Shown here in pieces: positions 26,669 through 35,793 of a stretch of 64,000 nt of DNA. This DNA comes from Actinotalea alkalitolerans (GTDB lineage Bacteria > Actinomycetota > Actinomycetes > Actinomycetales > Cellulomonadaceae). The DNA lies in NCBI RefSeq assembly GCF_023369855.1, contig NZ_JAMBPP010000002.1, positions 244,448 to 308,447 on the forward strand. The letters run 5' to 3'. The position numbers were made by a program, and so were the translations under genes. The notes under the pieces were generated by a model. It saw nothing but the letters and a program-made list of their open reading frames with translations. It was not told where the DNA came from and searched no databases. Position 1 is the stretch's first letter. Each line of letters opens with the position of its first letter.

Positions 26669-27856
26669 GTGGATCCCGCGGCACTGTCCCTCCTGCTGAG
26701 CCCGACGGGCTGGGCCCTGCTGGGCGCCCTCCCCCCGTACGACGAGCGCCTGGCCATGACGATCTCCGAGCGCTTCCAGCGCGAGGGCATCGACCCGACC
26801 CTGGTCGCGGCCGCCCTGACGCAGTCCCGGCTCCGTGCCCGGGCGCACAGCAAGTTCGACGACTTCGCCGACGGCATGCTCTTCACCCCCGCGGGCCTCG
26901 AGCAGTCCACCCGGCTCGTGGTCGGCGCACGGCACGCACGACGGTACTTCGCGGCCGGCAGCACGCACGTCGCGGACCTCACCTGCGGGATCGGCGGGGA
27001 CGCCATGGCTTTCGCGGCGCTCGGGCTCCGGGTCCTGGCGGTCGACGTCGACGAGATGACGGCGGCCATCGCGACGGTCAACCTGCGCCACTTCCCCGAC
27101 GCCGAGGTGCGGCACGCCGACGGGCTCACCCTCGACCTGGCCGCCGAGGGCATCGACGGCATCTTCGCCGACCCGGCCCGCCGCACGGCCTCGGGCCGAC
27201 GCCGGCACGACCCGTCGGCCTACGAGCCCTCCCTGGACCGGGTGCTCGCCCTGCGCGAGACCGTGCCTGCCCTCGGGGTCAAGGTCGGGCCCGCGATCGA
27301 CCACGCCGCGGTACCGGTCGACGCCGAGGCCCAGTGGGTCAGCGTCGACGGCGACGTGGTCGAGGCGGGGCTCTGGTTCGGTCCGCTCGCCCCGGACGGC
27401 CCCGGCCGGAGCGCCCTGGTGCTGCGCGGGACCACCGCGACGACCGTCCGCGCCCCCGCGGACGGTCTCGAGCCACCCCCCGTCGGGCCCGTGGGCGCGT
27501 ACCTCTACGAGCCGGACGGCGCGGTGATCCGTGCCGGCCTGGTGGCGGTCACCGCCGAGCAGGTGCACGGACGACTCCTGGACAGCACCATTGCCTACGT
27601 GACCTCCGACCACCTGGCAGCCACCGGCTCGGCGACGCCGTACCGGGTCCTGGACGTGATGCCGTTCGGCCTCAAGCGGCTGCGGACCGCGCTGCGCGAA
27701 CGGGGCGTCGGCCGGCTGACCATCAAGAAGAGGGGCACGGCCGTGGTTCCCGAGCAGCTCCGCAAGCAGCTCGACCTCCGCGGCGACGCCGAGGCGACAG
27801 TGGTCCTCACCCGGGTCGCCGGCAACCAGCAGGTCCTCGTGGTCGAGCCGGTCTGA
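26669..27856 (+). CDS. Class I SAM-dependent methyltransferase with THUMP-like C-terminal domain
   Basis: 395 residues, target unknown. The SAM-binding motif I VADLTCGIGGDAMAFAALG begins near residue 106 and a DPARR motif (IFADPARRTASGRRRH) stands at the usual motif IV position. The C-terminal part (PFGLKRLRTALRERGVGRLTIKKRG, cited as GVGRLTIKKRG) resembles the THUMP-like RNA-binding domain of a conserved actinobacterial family. GTG at 26669 follows AAGGA and gives the family start; the frame is open further upstream through the groES promoter. Its stop overlaps the next ATG (TGATG). An RNA substrate is likely but unproven. Confidence 0.8.
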   Translation: MDPAALSLLLSPTGWALLGALPPYDERLAMTISERFQREGIDPTLVAAALTQSRLRARAHSKFDDFADGMLFTPAGLEQSTRLVVGARHARRYFAAGSTHVADLTCGIGGDAMAFAALGLRVLAVDVDEMTAAIATVNLRHFPDAEVRHADGLTLDLAAEGIDGIFADPARRTASGRRRHDPSAYEPSLDRVLALRETVPALGVKVGPAIDHAAVPVDAEAQWVSVDGDVVEAGLWFGPLAPDGPGRSALVLRGTTATTVRAPADGLEPPPVGPVGAYLYEPDGAVIRAGLVAVTAEQVHGRLLDSTIAYVTSDHLAATGSATPYRVLDVMPFGLKRLRTALRERGVGRLTIKKRGTAVVPEQLRKQLDLRGDAEATVVLTRVAGNQQVLVVEPV

Positions 27857-28992
27857 TGGAGATCCCCTTCGCCTCGTCCGAGCGATCGACCATCGGGGTC
27901 GAGTGGGAGCTCGCCCTGGTCGACAGCGACAGCGGCGACCTGCGCCAGGTGGCCCAGACCGTGCTCGACGCCGTGGCCCCGGCCGACGGCAGCGAGCACC
28001 CCACCATCCGCCAGGAGCTGCTGCTCAACACGGTCGAGATCAACACCGGGGTGTGCCGCACGGTCGCCGAGGCCGGCGCGGACCTCGAGCGCAGCATCGC
28101 CGAGATCCGGGCGGTGACCGACCCCCTGCGGGTCGAGCTGATGTGCTCCGGGACCCACCCCTTCGCGAGGTGGCGCAACCAGAAGGTCACCGACAAGCAG
28201 CGCTACGCGACCCTCATCGACCGCACCCAGTGGTGGGGTCGGCAGATGCTCATCTACGGCGTGCACGTGCACGTCGGGATCGAGGACCGCGCCAAGGTCC
28301 TGCCGATCCTCAGCGCCGTGCTGACCTGCCTGCCGCACCTGCAGTCGATCTCGGCATCCTCACCGTTCTGGGGCGGGAAGGACACCGGCTACGCGTCGAA
28401 CCGGGCGCTGATCTTCCAGCAGCTGCCGACCGCGGGCCTGCCGGTGCAGTTCGACCGCTGGGAGGACCTCGAGTCCTACACCGCCGACATGCTGCACACC
28501 GGTGTGATCGACCAGTTCGACGAGATCCGGTGGGACGTCCGACCGGCTCCCCGGCTCGGCACCATCGAGATGCGCGTGTGCGACGGAGCCTCCAACCTCA
28601 CCGAGGTGCTCGCCTTCGCGGCCCTGACCCACTGCCTGGTCGAGCACTTCTCGACGATGCTCGACCAGGGCAAGGAGCTGCCGCGGGTCCAGCCGTGGTT
28701 CGTGCAGGAGAACAAGTGGCGCTCGGCCCGCTACGGCATGGACGCGATCATCATCCTGGACGCCGCTGGCAACGAGGAGCTGGTGACCGACGCCGTGGCG
28801 CGCCTGCTGCGCGAGCTCGAGCCGACCGCCGAGCGGCTCGGCTGCTCGGCCGAGCTGGACAGCGTGCGGACCATCCTGCGCAAGGGCGCCGGGTACCAGC
28901 GTCAGCGTGCCGTGGCCCGGCGCAACGCCGGCGAGCTCGACGCCGTGGTGGCCTCGCTGGTCGCCGAGATGCGCGCCGGCCGCCCGCTGTAG
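27856..28992 (+). CDS. YbdK-type glutamate-cysteine-ligase-like carboxylate-amine ligase
   Basis: 378-residue member of the GCS2 (YbdK) family of ATP-dependent carboxylate-amine ligases. Seen are STIGVEWELALVD (metal and nucleotide region), HPTIRQELLLNTVEINTGVC, YGVHVHVGIEDR and PRLGTIEMRVCDGA. ATG at 27856 overlaps the methyltransferase stop by one base, so they are co-translated. Family members show at best weak gamma-glutamylcysteine ligase activity, and actinobacteria use mycothiol, so the natural product is not known. Confidence 0.85.
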   Translation: MEIPFASSERSTIGVEWELALVDSDSGDLRQVAQTVLDAVAPADGSEHPTIRQELLLNTVEINTGVCRTVAEAGADLERSIAEIRAVTDPLRVELMCSGTHPFARWRNQKVTDKQRYATLIDRTQWWGRQMLIYGVHVHVGIEDRAKVLPILSAVLTCLPHLQSISASSPFWGGKDTGYASNRALIFQQLPTAGLPVQFDRWEDLESYTADMLHTGVIDQFDEIRWDVRPAPRLGTIEMRVCDGASNLTEVLAFAALTHCLVEHFSTMLDQGKELPRVQPWFVQENKWRSARYGMDAIIILDAAGNEELVTDAVARLLRELEPTAERLGCSAELDSVRTILRKGAGYQRQRAVARRNAGELDAVVASLVAEMRAGRPL

Positions 28993-29034
28993 GTCGCCCC
29001 ACCCGGCGAGACCATCCGCATCGGTCCCCCGCAC

Positions 29035-29066
29035 CTCGGTAGTTGGCAATACCGAGTACCGGGTAT
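29035..29066. promoter_or_regulatory. Tandem overlapping operator palindromes at the padR start
   Basis: CTCGGTA-N8-TACCGAG (29035-29056) is a perfect 7+8+7 inverted repeat. It overlaps ATACC-N8-GGTAT (29049-29066) with the same spacer length. Both cover the padR promoter, so PadR probably represses its own operon here. Confidence 0.7.
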
Positions 29067-29071
29067 AGCCT
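29043..29071 (+). promoter_or_regulatory. padR promoter, leaderless
   Basis: TTGGCA (29043-29048) and TAGCCT (29066-29071) are 17 bp apart, and the ATG follows six bases after the -10 box, so the message should start at or next to the A of the start codon. There is no Shine-Dalgarno sequence. Confidence 0.6.
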
Positions 29072-29077
29072 TGAACC

Positions 29078-29479
29078 ATGCCCCCCAGCCGTGACCCACA
29101 GCTCCTCAAGGGCGTCCTGCCCCTGCTGGTGCTCCGCCTGCTCACCGAGCAGGAGTCCTACGGGTGGGAGCTCGTCACGCGACTGCAGGCCGCCGGGCTC
29201 ACCGACATCACCACCGGGACCGTCTACCCCGTGCTGAGCAGGCTCGAGCGCGAGGGCCTGATCTCCGCACGCCTGGTCGCCTCGACCGCGGGCCCGGCCC
29301 GCAAGTACTACCGACCGACGACGAACGGGGCCGCGGCCCTCGCGGCCGCGGTCGCAGGCTGGGACGACCTCGCCCGCACCGTCAGCGCCGTGCTGGGCCG
29401 GCAAGGACCGCTGGGGACCGGCACGAGCCTCCCCGGGAGCCGACCGAACCCCCCTGAACCTGTGGACAAGGAGTCCTGA
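29078..29479 (+). CDS. PadR-family transcriptional repressor
   Basis: 133 residues with the PadR winged helix: LLKGVLPLLVLRLLTEQESYGWELVTRL, TDITTGTVYPVLSRLEREGLI and GPARKYYRPTTNGAAAL (each a separate conserved block; the first is cited over 20 residues only as LLTEQESYGWELVTRL here). A low-complexity Pro/Gly tail follows. ATG at 29078 is placed by the leaderless promoter. Its stop overlaps the next gene by one base (TGATG). Such PadR proteins typically repress the adjacent membrane-protein gene and themselves; ligand unknown. Confidence 0.88.
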   Translation: MPPSRDPQLLKGVLPLLVLRLLTEQESYGWELVTRLQAAGLTDITTGTVYPVLSRLEREGLISARLVASTAGPARKYYRPTTNGAAALAAAVAGWDDLARTVSAVLGRQGPLGTGTSLPGSRPNPPEPVDKES

Positions 29480-29988
29480 TGACCACCACCACCCTGACCC
29501 TGACCGACCGGCTGCACGCGCGCTGGTACCTGACCCGCTTCGGGTGGGCCATGCAGGACTACCCGGGCCGCCAGACGCGGCAGATCCGACGCGAGCTGCA
29601 CGCCGATCTCGTGCTCGCCGCGCAGGACGTCGGCATGGCGCAGGCTCTGCGTGACCTCGGGCACCCCGTGGTCCTGGCTGAGCGGTACATCGCCGAGCTC
29701 GGCCGACGCCTGCCGCGCAAGACCACCGGCGCGGTCGCGGCCGCACTCGCCATGGGCCTGATCCTCTACCTCAGCACGGCCTACGCGATCGGCACCCTGG
29801 ACACCCTCGAGGCCATGGGGGGCGGCTCGATCACCACCTACCCGCTCGGGGCCGAGACCGTCTTCACCCACACCGAGGACGAGCTGTCGGTGTCCTCGAG
29901 CCTCACCTGGCAGTGGGCCCTGCTCTACGTCGGGGCGGGAGTCGTGGCGTTCCTGGGTGGCTCGCGCATCTGGCGCGCGTTCGGCTGA
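29479..29988 (+). CDS. HAAS-domain membrane protein paired with PadR
   Basis: 169 residues. The N-terminal ~85 residues look like the helical HAAS/permease-prefix domain (WYLTRFGWAMQDYPGRQTRQ, then IRRELHADL), followed by two hydrophobic segments (AVAAALAMGLILYLSTAYAI, about 91-110, and WALLYVGAGVVAFLGG, about 148-163). Proteins of this kind are usually the second gene of PadR operons and are thought to work with the regulator at the membrane. No enzymatic motif is visible. Confidence 0.75.
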   Translation: MTTTTLTLTDRLHARWYLTRFGWAMQDYPGRQTRQIRRELHADLVLAAQDVGMAQALRDLGHPVVLAERYIAELGRRLPRKTTGAVAAALAMGLILYLSTAYAIGTLDTLEAMGGGSITTYPLGAETVFTHTEDELSVSSSLTWQWALLYVGAGVVAFLGGSRIWRAFG

Positions 29989-30010
29989 CCCCGCCCCGGA
30001 CCCGCAGACC

Positions 30011-31069
30011 TCACAGGGTCACGGTGGTCAACGGCATGGACGAGTCCACCGGCAGGTCCAGGGCCGACGGCCGGACCCCCCGGCGCAGCGCAGCGGCCCC
30101 GAGCGCGGCGATCATCGCCCCGTTGTCGGTGCAGTAGCGGATCGGCGGGATGCGGACGGCGATCCCGGCCTCCGCGCACCGCTGGGCCGCGAGCTCGCGC
30201 AGCTGGGAGTTGGCCGAGAACCCACCGCCGATCACCAGCGTCCCGACGTCGTGGCGCCGGCACGCGGCGATCGTCTTGGCGGTCAGCACGTCGGCCACGG
30301 CTGCCGCGAACGACGCCGCGACGTCGGGCAGGGGGATCTCCTCGCCGGCGTCCTGACGGGCCTCGACCCAGCGTGCCACAGCCGTCTTGAGGCCCGAGAA
30401 GGAGAAGTCGTGGGCGTGGGTGGCCTGGTCCTTGGCCGCCGTCAGCCCACGCGGGAACCGGATCGCCGTCGGGTCCCCCTCGCGGGCGAGCCTGTCGATG
30501 TGCGGGCCCCCCGGGTAGGGCAGGCCCAGCAGCCGACCCACCTTGTCGAAGGCCTCGCCGGCGGCGTCGTCCAGGGTGTGCCCCAGCTCGGTCACGTCGC
30601 TCGCGATGTCGTCCACGAGCAGCAACGACGAGTGACCACCCGACACGACCAGCGCCATCACCCGCTCGGGGAACCGACCGTGGACGAGCTCGTCGACCGC
30701 CGCGTGACCGATCACGTGGTTCACCCCGAAGACGGGGATGCCCAGGCCCACCGCGAGCGCCTTGGCCGCGGCCGCCCCCACGGTCAACGGTCCCACCAGG
30801 CCGGGCCCCGCGGTGACCGCGATGGCGTCCACCTCGCCCAGGTCGACGTCGGCCTCGGACAGCGCCCGCTGCAGGGTCGGCACCATCGCCTCGAGGTGTG
30901 CGCGCGAGGCGATCTCGGGGATGATCCCGCCGAACCGCGCGTGCTCGTCGACCGAGCTGGCCACCGCATCGACCAGCAGCTCGTCGGAGTCGGCGCCCAC
31001 CCGGACCAGGGCGACCCCGGTCTCGTCGCACGAGGTCTCGATCCCCAGCACGAGGGTGGTGTCCGGCAT
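30011..31069 (-). CDS. tsaD: tRNA N6-threonylcarbamoyladenosine transferase TsaD
   Basis: Transfers the threonylcarbamoyl group to A37 of ANN-decoding tRNAs. 352 residues with the ASKHA start [15 protein letters not shown], metal-binding [14 protein letters not shown] (HxxxH), [33 protein letters not shown] in two conserved blocks, and [10 protein letters not shown]. It is last in the tsaE-tsaB-rimI-tsaD cluster, 36 bp after rimI. A TACCCT box seven bases before its ATG may give an extra leaderless start. TsaC, the remaining t6A enzyme, is not in the window. Confidence 0.97.
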   Translation of the reverse strand: MPDTTLVLGIETSCDETGVALVRVGADSDELLVDAVASSVDEHARFGGIIPEIASRAHLEAMVPTLQRALSEADVDLGEVDAIAVTAGPGLVGPLTVGAAAAKALAVGLGIPVFGVNHVIGHAAVDELVHGRFPERVMALVVSGGHSSLLLVDDIASDVTELGHTLDDAAGEAFDKVGRLLGLPYPGGPHIDRLAREGDPTAIRFPRGLTAAKDQATHAHDFSFSGLKTAVARWVEARQDAGEEIPLPDVAASFAAAVADVLTAKTIAACRRHDVGTLVIGGGFSANSQLRELAAQRCAEAGIAVRIPPIRYCTDNGAMIAALGAAALRRGVRPSALDLPVDSSMPLTTVTL

Positions 31070-31076
31070 GGCACCA

Positions 31077-31082
31077 AGGGTA
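31077..31082 (-). promoter_or_regulatory. Possible internal leaderless -10 box of tsaD
   Basis: Minus-strand TACCCT (TAnnnT) ends seven bases before the tsaD ATG. It lies in the 36-bp gap after rimI and would give tsaD a promoter separate from the operon. No -35 match is obvious. Confidence 0.3.
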
Positions 31083-31105
31083 GAGGGCCCGGCGGTCAGC
31101 CCCGG

Positions 31106-31624
31106 TCAGCCGGGGTCGACACCGTCCGACGTGAGGACCAGGCGCATCGTCAGCGCGTCGACGTCCTCGGGCTGGTAGTACCGCCTGCGGCGACCCAGCA
31201 CGGTGAAACCGAGCTGCTCGTAGAGCGCGATCGCCGGTGCGTTGTCGACCCGCACCTCGAGCAGGACGGCCGTCGCACCCAGCAGCCGGGCACGGTCGAC
31301 GAGGGCGCCCAGCAACCGCGCGCCGATCCCCCCACGTTGCGCCGCGGGCTCCACCCCGATGGTCATGACCTGCGCGACGTCGCCGTCGAACCACAGTCCG
31401 GCGTACCCCACCGGCCCGCCCGAGGGACCGTCGACCGCGACGTACCAGCGTCCTGGTGCTTCGAGCTCGGCACGCACCATGCCCTCGCTCCACGCCGAGG
31501 GCCCGAAGAGCTCGCGCTCGAGCTCGACCACCCGGGGCACGTCAGGGCCGGTCAGCTGTCGCAGGGCCGGTCTCGTGCCCGCCCGAGCCGCGGAACGGTC
31601 GGCGGCCGGCCCCTCGGCGCTCAT
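31106..31624 (-). CDS. rimI: Ribosomal protein S18-alanine N-acetyltransferase (RimI, GNAT)
   Basis: GNAT acetyltransferase of 172 residues encoded inside the t6A cluster, the usual place for rimI. The acetyl-CoA binding motif A is IGVEPAAQRGGIGARLL, followed by LEVRVDNAPAIALYEQLGFTVLGRRRRYYQ split as LEVRVDNAPAIALYEQLGF and the basic RRRRYY end. An N-terminal ~18-residue Ala-rich extension precedes the domain. ATG at 31624 overlaps the tsaB stop (ATGA). Confidence 0.9.
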   Translation of the reverse strand: MSAEGPAADRSAARAGTRPALRQLTGPDVPRVVELERELFGPSAWSEGMVRAELEAPGRWYVAVDGPSGGPVGYAGLWFDGDVAQVMTIGVEPAAQRGGIGARLLGALVDRARLLGATAVLLEVRVDNAPAIALYEQLGFTVLGRRRRYYQPEDVDALTMRLVLTSDGVDPG

Positions 31625-32334
31625 CCGGTGGCCCGCTTGCGTCCCGCGGCCGGTGTGACGTCGGGACGTCGGAGGTAGAGCGGCTCGGTGCCCGACGTCT
31701 CACCCCGCGCGACCCGGGCCATCGCGAGCCGGGTGAGAACGGCCGGGTCGGGGACCCTCGGGGAGTCCTGCCGTGCGGTCAGGTGCTCGGGGTACAGGTC
31801 GACCCCGGCCCCGACCACCAGCGCGGCGTCCAGCGCGCCGTCAGCGGCCAGCACGAGGGGGGTCAGCACCGCCGGGGCCGCGACCTGCTCGACCTCGACC
31901 ACGGTCGTCGGGCCACCGACGCGGCGCCGGTAGCGCGCGGTGTAGACCTCGCGTCGGCGGGCGTCGGTCACCACCACCACCTCGTGGACCCCCTGCCCCT
32001 GGGTCGCGAAGGCCTCCGCGGCGATCGCGTCGAGGCTGCACACCCCGTGCACGGGCACGCCCAGGGCGAAGGCGAGGGTGCGCGCGGTCACCAGGCCCGC
32101 ACGCAGACCGGTGAACGGGGCCGGACCGGTACCGACGACCACGGCACCCAGCTCGCGCCGGTCGACCCCGGCCTCGGCGAGCACCTCGGCGATCATCGGG
32201 GCCAGGAGCTCCGCGTGACGACGCTGGCCCACGACCCGGCGGGCGGCCAGGACGGGATGGTCCTCGCCGTCGCCCACGAGCGTGACAGCGATGTCGGCGG
32301 AGGTGTCGAGGGCGAGCACGGGCACGCGGGTCAT
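31621..32334 (-). CDS. tsaB: t6A dimerisation protein TsaB
   Basis: Non-catalytic partner of TsaD in the threonylcarbamoyl-transferase complex. 237 residues with the inactive ASKHA pattern VLALDTSADIAVTLV, RRHAELLAPMI, VVGTGPAPFTGLRAGLVTAR in the conserved G-rich loop, and VVTDARRREVYTARY. ATG at 32334 overlaps the tsaE stop (ATGA); a longer frame upstream belongs to tsaE antiphase and is not used. Confidence 0.95.
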   Translation of the reverse strand: MTRVPVLALDTSADIAVTLVGDGEDHPVLAARRVVGQRRHAELLAPMIAEVLAEAGVDRRELGAVVVGTGPAPFTGLRAGLVTARTLAFALGVPVHGVCSLDAIAAEAFATQGQGVHEVVVVTDARRREVYTARYRRRVGGPTTVVEVEQVAAPAVLTPLVLAADGALDAALVVGAGVDLYPEHLTARQDSPRVPDPAVLTRLAMARVARGETSGTEPLYLRRPDVTPAAGRKRATG

Positions 32335-32864
32335 CCTCCCACCCGGGCACCGGCCGGCAGGGTGGTCCCCGACCAGCGCGGGCCGATCCCACGGACAGTC
32401 ACCCGCCTCACCCCGACCTCGGCGTCCAGCAGGTCCTCCCCCGGCGCGGCGCCACGCGGGCGCTCGATGGTCACCTCGAGCCGGTCCTGGGACAGCACCT
32501 CGGCCAACCCCTCGCCCCACTCGACCACCGTGACCGACTCCTCGAGACTCGCGTCGAGGTCCAGGGCGTCGAGCTCCTCGAGCGAACCGAGCCGGTAGGC
32601 GTCCACGTGGACCAGGTCAGGCCCGCCGACGGTCGTGGGGTGCACCCGCGCGATGATGAAGGTGGGTGAGGCCACCGGGCCACGCACCCCCAGCCCGTCA
32701 CCGAGCCCCTGGGTGAGTGTGGTCTTGCCGGCACCCAGCGCACCGGTGAGCACCACGAGGTCACCGGCCCGGAGCGCACCGGCGAGCTCGTGGCCGAAGG
32801 CCCGTGTCGCGGGCGCGTCGGGGAGGTCGACCTCGACCAGCACCACCGGCAGATCTGCGCTCAC
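32331..32864 (-). CDS. tsaE: t6A ATPase TsaE
   Basis: P-loop ATPase of the t6A complex, 177 residues. Walker A is GALGAGKT at 41-48, followed by SPTFIIARVH, HVDAYRLGSLEELDALDLD and VVEWGEGL, all typical of TsaE. GTG at 32864 overlaps the alr stop (GTGA), so translation is coupled to the racemase gene. A ~20-residue C-terminal extension (VRGIGPRWSGTTLPAGARVG) goes beyond the usual ~150 residues. Confidence 0.95.
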   Translation of the reverse strand: MSADLPVVLVEVDLPDAPATRAFGHELAGALRAGDLVVLTGALGAGKTTLTQGLGDGLGVRGPVASPTFIIARVHPTTVGGPDLVHVDAYRLGSLEELDALDLDASLEESVTVVEWGEGLAEVLSQDRLEVTIERPRGAAPGEDLLDAEVGVRRVTVRGIGPRWSGTTLPAGARVGG

Positions 32865-34015
32865 AGCGCCCCTCCCACGTGCACCCGGGGGACACGGGCG
32901 CCGACCCGCGTCACGATCTCGTAGCTGATGGTCCCCGCGGCGCGGGCCCAGTCCTCCGCGGTGGGTTCGCCGTCCTGCCCCGAGCCGAAGAGCACCGCGC
33001 GGTCGCCGGCCCTCTCGCGGGCACCCGGCCCGAGGTCGAGCACGACCTGGTCCATGCAGACCCGCCCGGCGACCCCCAGCCGGCGACCACCGACCTGCAC
33101 CGGACCTCCCCACGTCTCACCGTTGCCCGAGGCGTGACGCGGCACCCCGTCGGCGTAGCCGAGCGGGATCAGTCCGAGCACCGTGGCCCGGGGCGTCACG
33201 TACTGGTGCCCGTAGGAGACACCGTGCCCGGCCGGGACCTCCTTGACCAGCACCAGCTCGGCCTCCAGACGCATCACCGGGACCAGACCGAAGTCGCCCG
33301 GCCCGCCGAGCCGGGGCACCGGGGACAGACCGAAGACGGCGATCCCCGGCCGCACCAGGTCGTAGTGCATCGCCGGGTTGGTGAGCGTCGCGGCCGAGTT
33401 GGCCAGGTGCCTGACCTCGAGCCGGGCACCGCGCCTCTCGGCGAGCGCCACGGCGTCGTCGAACACCGCGGCCTGGGCCAGCACGGTGGGGTGGTCCGGG
33501 GCGTCGGCCCAGGCCAGGTGCGACCAGATCCCCACGACCTCGCACAGGCCCTCGGCCTGTGCCGCCAGCGCGAGGTCGATCAGGTCCTCGAGATCCCTCG
33601 GGGTGCTGCCACCGCGCCCCAGACCGGTGTCGACCTTGACGTGCAGGCGCGCCGTGCGACCGGTCACCCGCGCTGCTGCGAGGATCTCCTCCAGGGCCCA
33701 GGGGGCGGCGACCGAGACGTCGACGTCCGCCTCCAGCGCGGCAGCCAGCGGGGCGCCGGGGGCGTACAACCAGGTCAGGACGCGCCCCCCGACTCCTGCT
33801 GCCCGCAGCGCCAGGGCCTCTCCGATCTGCGCGGCCCCGAGCCACGTCGCACCCCCGGCGAGCGCCGCCCGGGCGCTGGGCACCAGACCGTGGCCGTAGC
33901 CGTCTGCCTTGACCACCGCCATCACGGCAGCACCCGGGGCCAGGTCGGCCAGCACGGAGACGTTGGCGCTCAGGGCGGCGAGATCGACGACCGCGCGGGC
34001 AGGGAAGGCACTCAC
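32861..34015 (-). CDS. alr: Alanine racemase
   Basis: PLP enzyme making D-alanine for peptidoglycan. 384 residues with the PLP lysine Lys36 in VMAVVKADGYGHG, the barrel phosphate site HLANSAA, PGIAVFGL, and the C-terminal domain AGRVCMDQ and ISYEIVTRVGARVPR. GTG at 34015 gives the family start (VSAFPARAVVDLAAL); the longer frame to 34054 adds residues without similarity. It lies 64 bp after nnr and overlaps tsaE. Confidence 0.96.
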   Translation of the reverse strand: MSAFPARAVVDLAALSANVSVLADLAPGAAVMAVVKADGYGHGLVPSARAALAGGATWLGAAQIGEALALRAAGVGGRVLTWLYAPGAPLAAALEADVDVSVAAPWALEEILAAARVTGRTARLHVKVDTGLGRGGSTPRDLEDLIDLALAAQAEGLCEVVGIWSHLAWADAPDHPTVLAQAAVFDDAVALAERRGARLEVRHLANSAATLTNPAMHYDLVRPGIAVFGLSPVPRLGGPGDFGLVPVMRLEAELVLVKEVPAGHGVSYGHQYVTPRATVLGLIPLGYADGVPRHASGNGETWGGPVQVGGRRLGVAGRVCMDQVVLDLGPGARERAGDRAVLFGSGQDGEPTAEDWARAAGTISYEIVTRVGARVPRVHVGGAL

Positions 34016-34079
34016 GGCGCCCAGTCTCCCATCTGGGGCGTGTCTGCCCGGCACCCGTCGGCCCCTGGGGCGGCGAGTC

Positions 34080-35696
34080 TCAGCGATCCCCCCCGAGGAG
34101 CTCGGCGATCGTGGCCGGCAGCGCGTCCGCGACGTCGGTGGCCGTCACCGGACCACCCGGGCACGCGCGATGAGCAGCCCGGCCGTGCACCAGTGCCGCG
34201 AGGGCCGCGAGGTGCGCGGCGAGGCCGGGGTCACGTCGGACGTCGTCGGCGCGGCCCGCCAGGATCGCCCCGAGCAGCCCGGCCAGGACGTCACCCGCCC
34301 CAGCCGTCGCGAGCCATCGCGGTGCATCCGCCTGGGCGAGCACCTCGTCCGGCCCCACGACCACCGTCACGGCCCCCTTGAGCAGCACCGTCGCCCCGGT
34401 GCGCACCTGCGCCTCACGTGCCCAGCGCACGGGCTCGGACTCGACCTGCTCCCGGGAGACCTCGACCCCCCGCTCGACGAGCAGGCGCGCGAGCTCACCG
34501 GCGTGCGGGGTCAGCACCACCTGCGGACCCACCCTGTCGTGCAGCAGCCCGAGCGCGCCTGCGTCGACCACCGCTGGGTGCCCGTCCGCGAGCGCCTGCT
34601 GCAGCGCGCCGGTGATCTTGACCGCCTTGGTCGCGTCGGTCGGGTCGATGCCCGGGCCGAGCACCCACGACTGCACCCTCCCGACCCCGGCCACGGCCTC
34701 GGGATGGGCGGCCAGGACGGCCCGCTCCACGTCAGGCGGCCCTAGGTAGCGGACCATGCCGACCCCGGCTCCCAGGGCACCCCGCACCGTCAGGACCGCA
34801 GCGCCCGGGTAGGCCGCGGCCCCGGCGACCACCCCCACCACGCCCCGCTGGTACTTGTGCGCGGTCTCAGGGGGCACCGGCCACATCCCTGCCGCCTCGC
34901 GCACACCGAGCCGCACGACCGCCGGCCGTGAACCCTGCTCCTCCAGGACCGGCCCCAGGCCGAGGTCCACCACCGTGAGCCGCCCGGTGGCATGAGCAGC
35001 AGGGGGGAGAAGCAGTCCGGGCTTGGCGCAGCCGAAGGTCACCGTGAGGTCCGCGGCGAGCACCGGACCCTCCACGCGCCCGTCGTCGACCCCGATCCCG
35101 CTCGGCAGGTCGACCGCGACCACGACCGGTGCGCCGCGGGTACCCGGTGGGCTCGTGCCCGGGCCGGCGGCGGTCTGCGCCCGGAGCTCGGCGAGCAGCA
35201 GGACCAGCTGGGCGGCCTCCCCGGTGAGACCGCCGCGGGACCCGATCCCCAGCAGACCGTCCAGCACCACGTCGGCACCGAGCGCCTCGACGACCGCGTC
35301 ACCGATCCACACCTCGGGGTCCGATCCCGGCGCCCCGACCCCGGCCACGCTCACGACCCTGCCGCCGGCAGCCCGTACCGCCGCCAGACCACCGGCGTGC
35401 GCACGGCCAGCGGTCAGCACCGCCAGGACCTCCACCCCGCGGCGGGCGAGGAACGCCATCGCGTGCAGGGCGTCACCACCGTTGCTGCCCGGACCGATGA
35501 GTCCGACGACCCGTGCCCCGCTCACCCCGCCCCGCCCGCGCCCGCGGTCGCCTCGGAGGGCCGCGAGCTCACCGAGGACGGCCGTGGCGAGGGCGAAGGA
35601 GGCACGCTCCATCAACCCTCCACCGAAGCCGCGCTCGCGGGCGAGCAGCGGCCCCTCGGCCGCCCGGACGTCGGCAGCGGTGCGCGCGTCGATCAT
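34080..35696 (-). CDS. nnr: Bifunctional NAD(P)H-hydrate epimerase/dehydratase
   Basis: Repairs hydrated NAD(P)H. 538 residues: N-terminal YjeF epimerase domain (about 1-225; GPGSNGGDALHAMAFLARRG, DLPSGIGVDDG) and C-terminal ADP-dependent dehydratase domain (about 245-530; VVDAGALGLL, VVLTPHAGELARLL, LLKGAVTVV, WLATAGAGDVLAGLLGAILA). ATG at 35696 (MIDARTAADVRAAE) is the family start. First of a minus-strand run with alr and the t6A genes. Confidence 0.95.
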   Translation of the reverse strand: MIDARTAADVRAAEGPLLARERGFGGGLMERASFALATAVLGELAALRGDRGRGRGGVSGARVVGLIGPGSNGGDALHAMAFLARRGVEVLAVLTAGRAHAGGLAAVRAAGGRVVSVAGVGAPGSDPEVWIGDAVVEALGADVVLDGLLGIGSRGGLTGEAAQLVLLLAELRAQTAAGPGTSPPGTRGAPVVVAVDLPSGIGVDDGRVEGPVLAADLTVTFGCAKPGLLLPPAAHATGRLTVVDLGLGPVLEEQGSRPAVVRLGVREAAGMWPVPPETAHKYQRGVVGVVAGAAAYPGAAVLTVRGALGAGVGMVRYLGPPDVERAVLAAHPEAVAGVGRVQSWVLGPGIDPTDATKAVKITGALQQALADGHPAVVDAGALGLLHDRVGPQVVLTPHAGELARLLVERGVEVSREQVESEPVRWAREAQVRTGATVLLKGAVTVVVGPDEVLAQADAPRWLATAGAGDVLAGLLGAILAGRADDVRRDPGLAAHLAALAALVHGRAAHRACPGGPVTATDVADALPATIAELLGGDR

Positions 35697-35793
35697 CCGC
35701 CCATCCTGCCCCTGCACGCGGCCCGGCGTCTCACCACCGCACCATCGGCCGTGGTCGGCGGCCACCCGTGGTGCTGTGGCCCTCCCCCGGTAC

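Noticed and set aside
29925-31493. Minus-strand 522-residue frame over tsaD
   Set aside because: Same strand but wrong frame; tsaD and rimI motifs lie in other frames.
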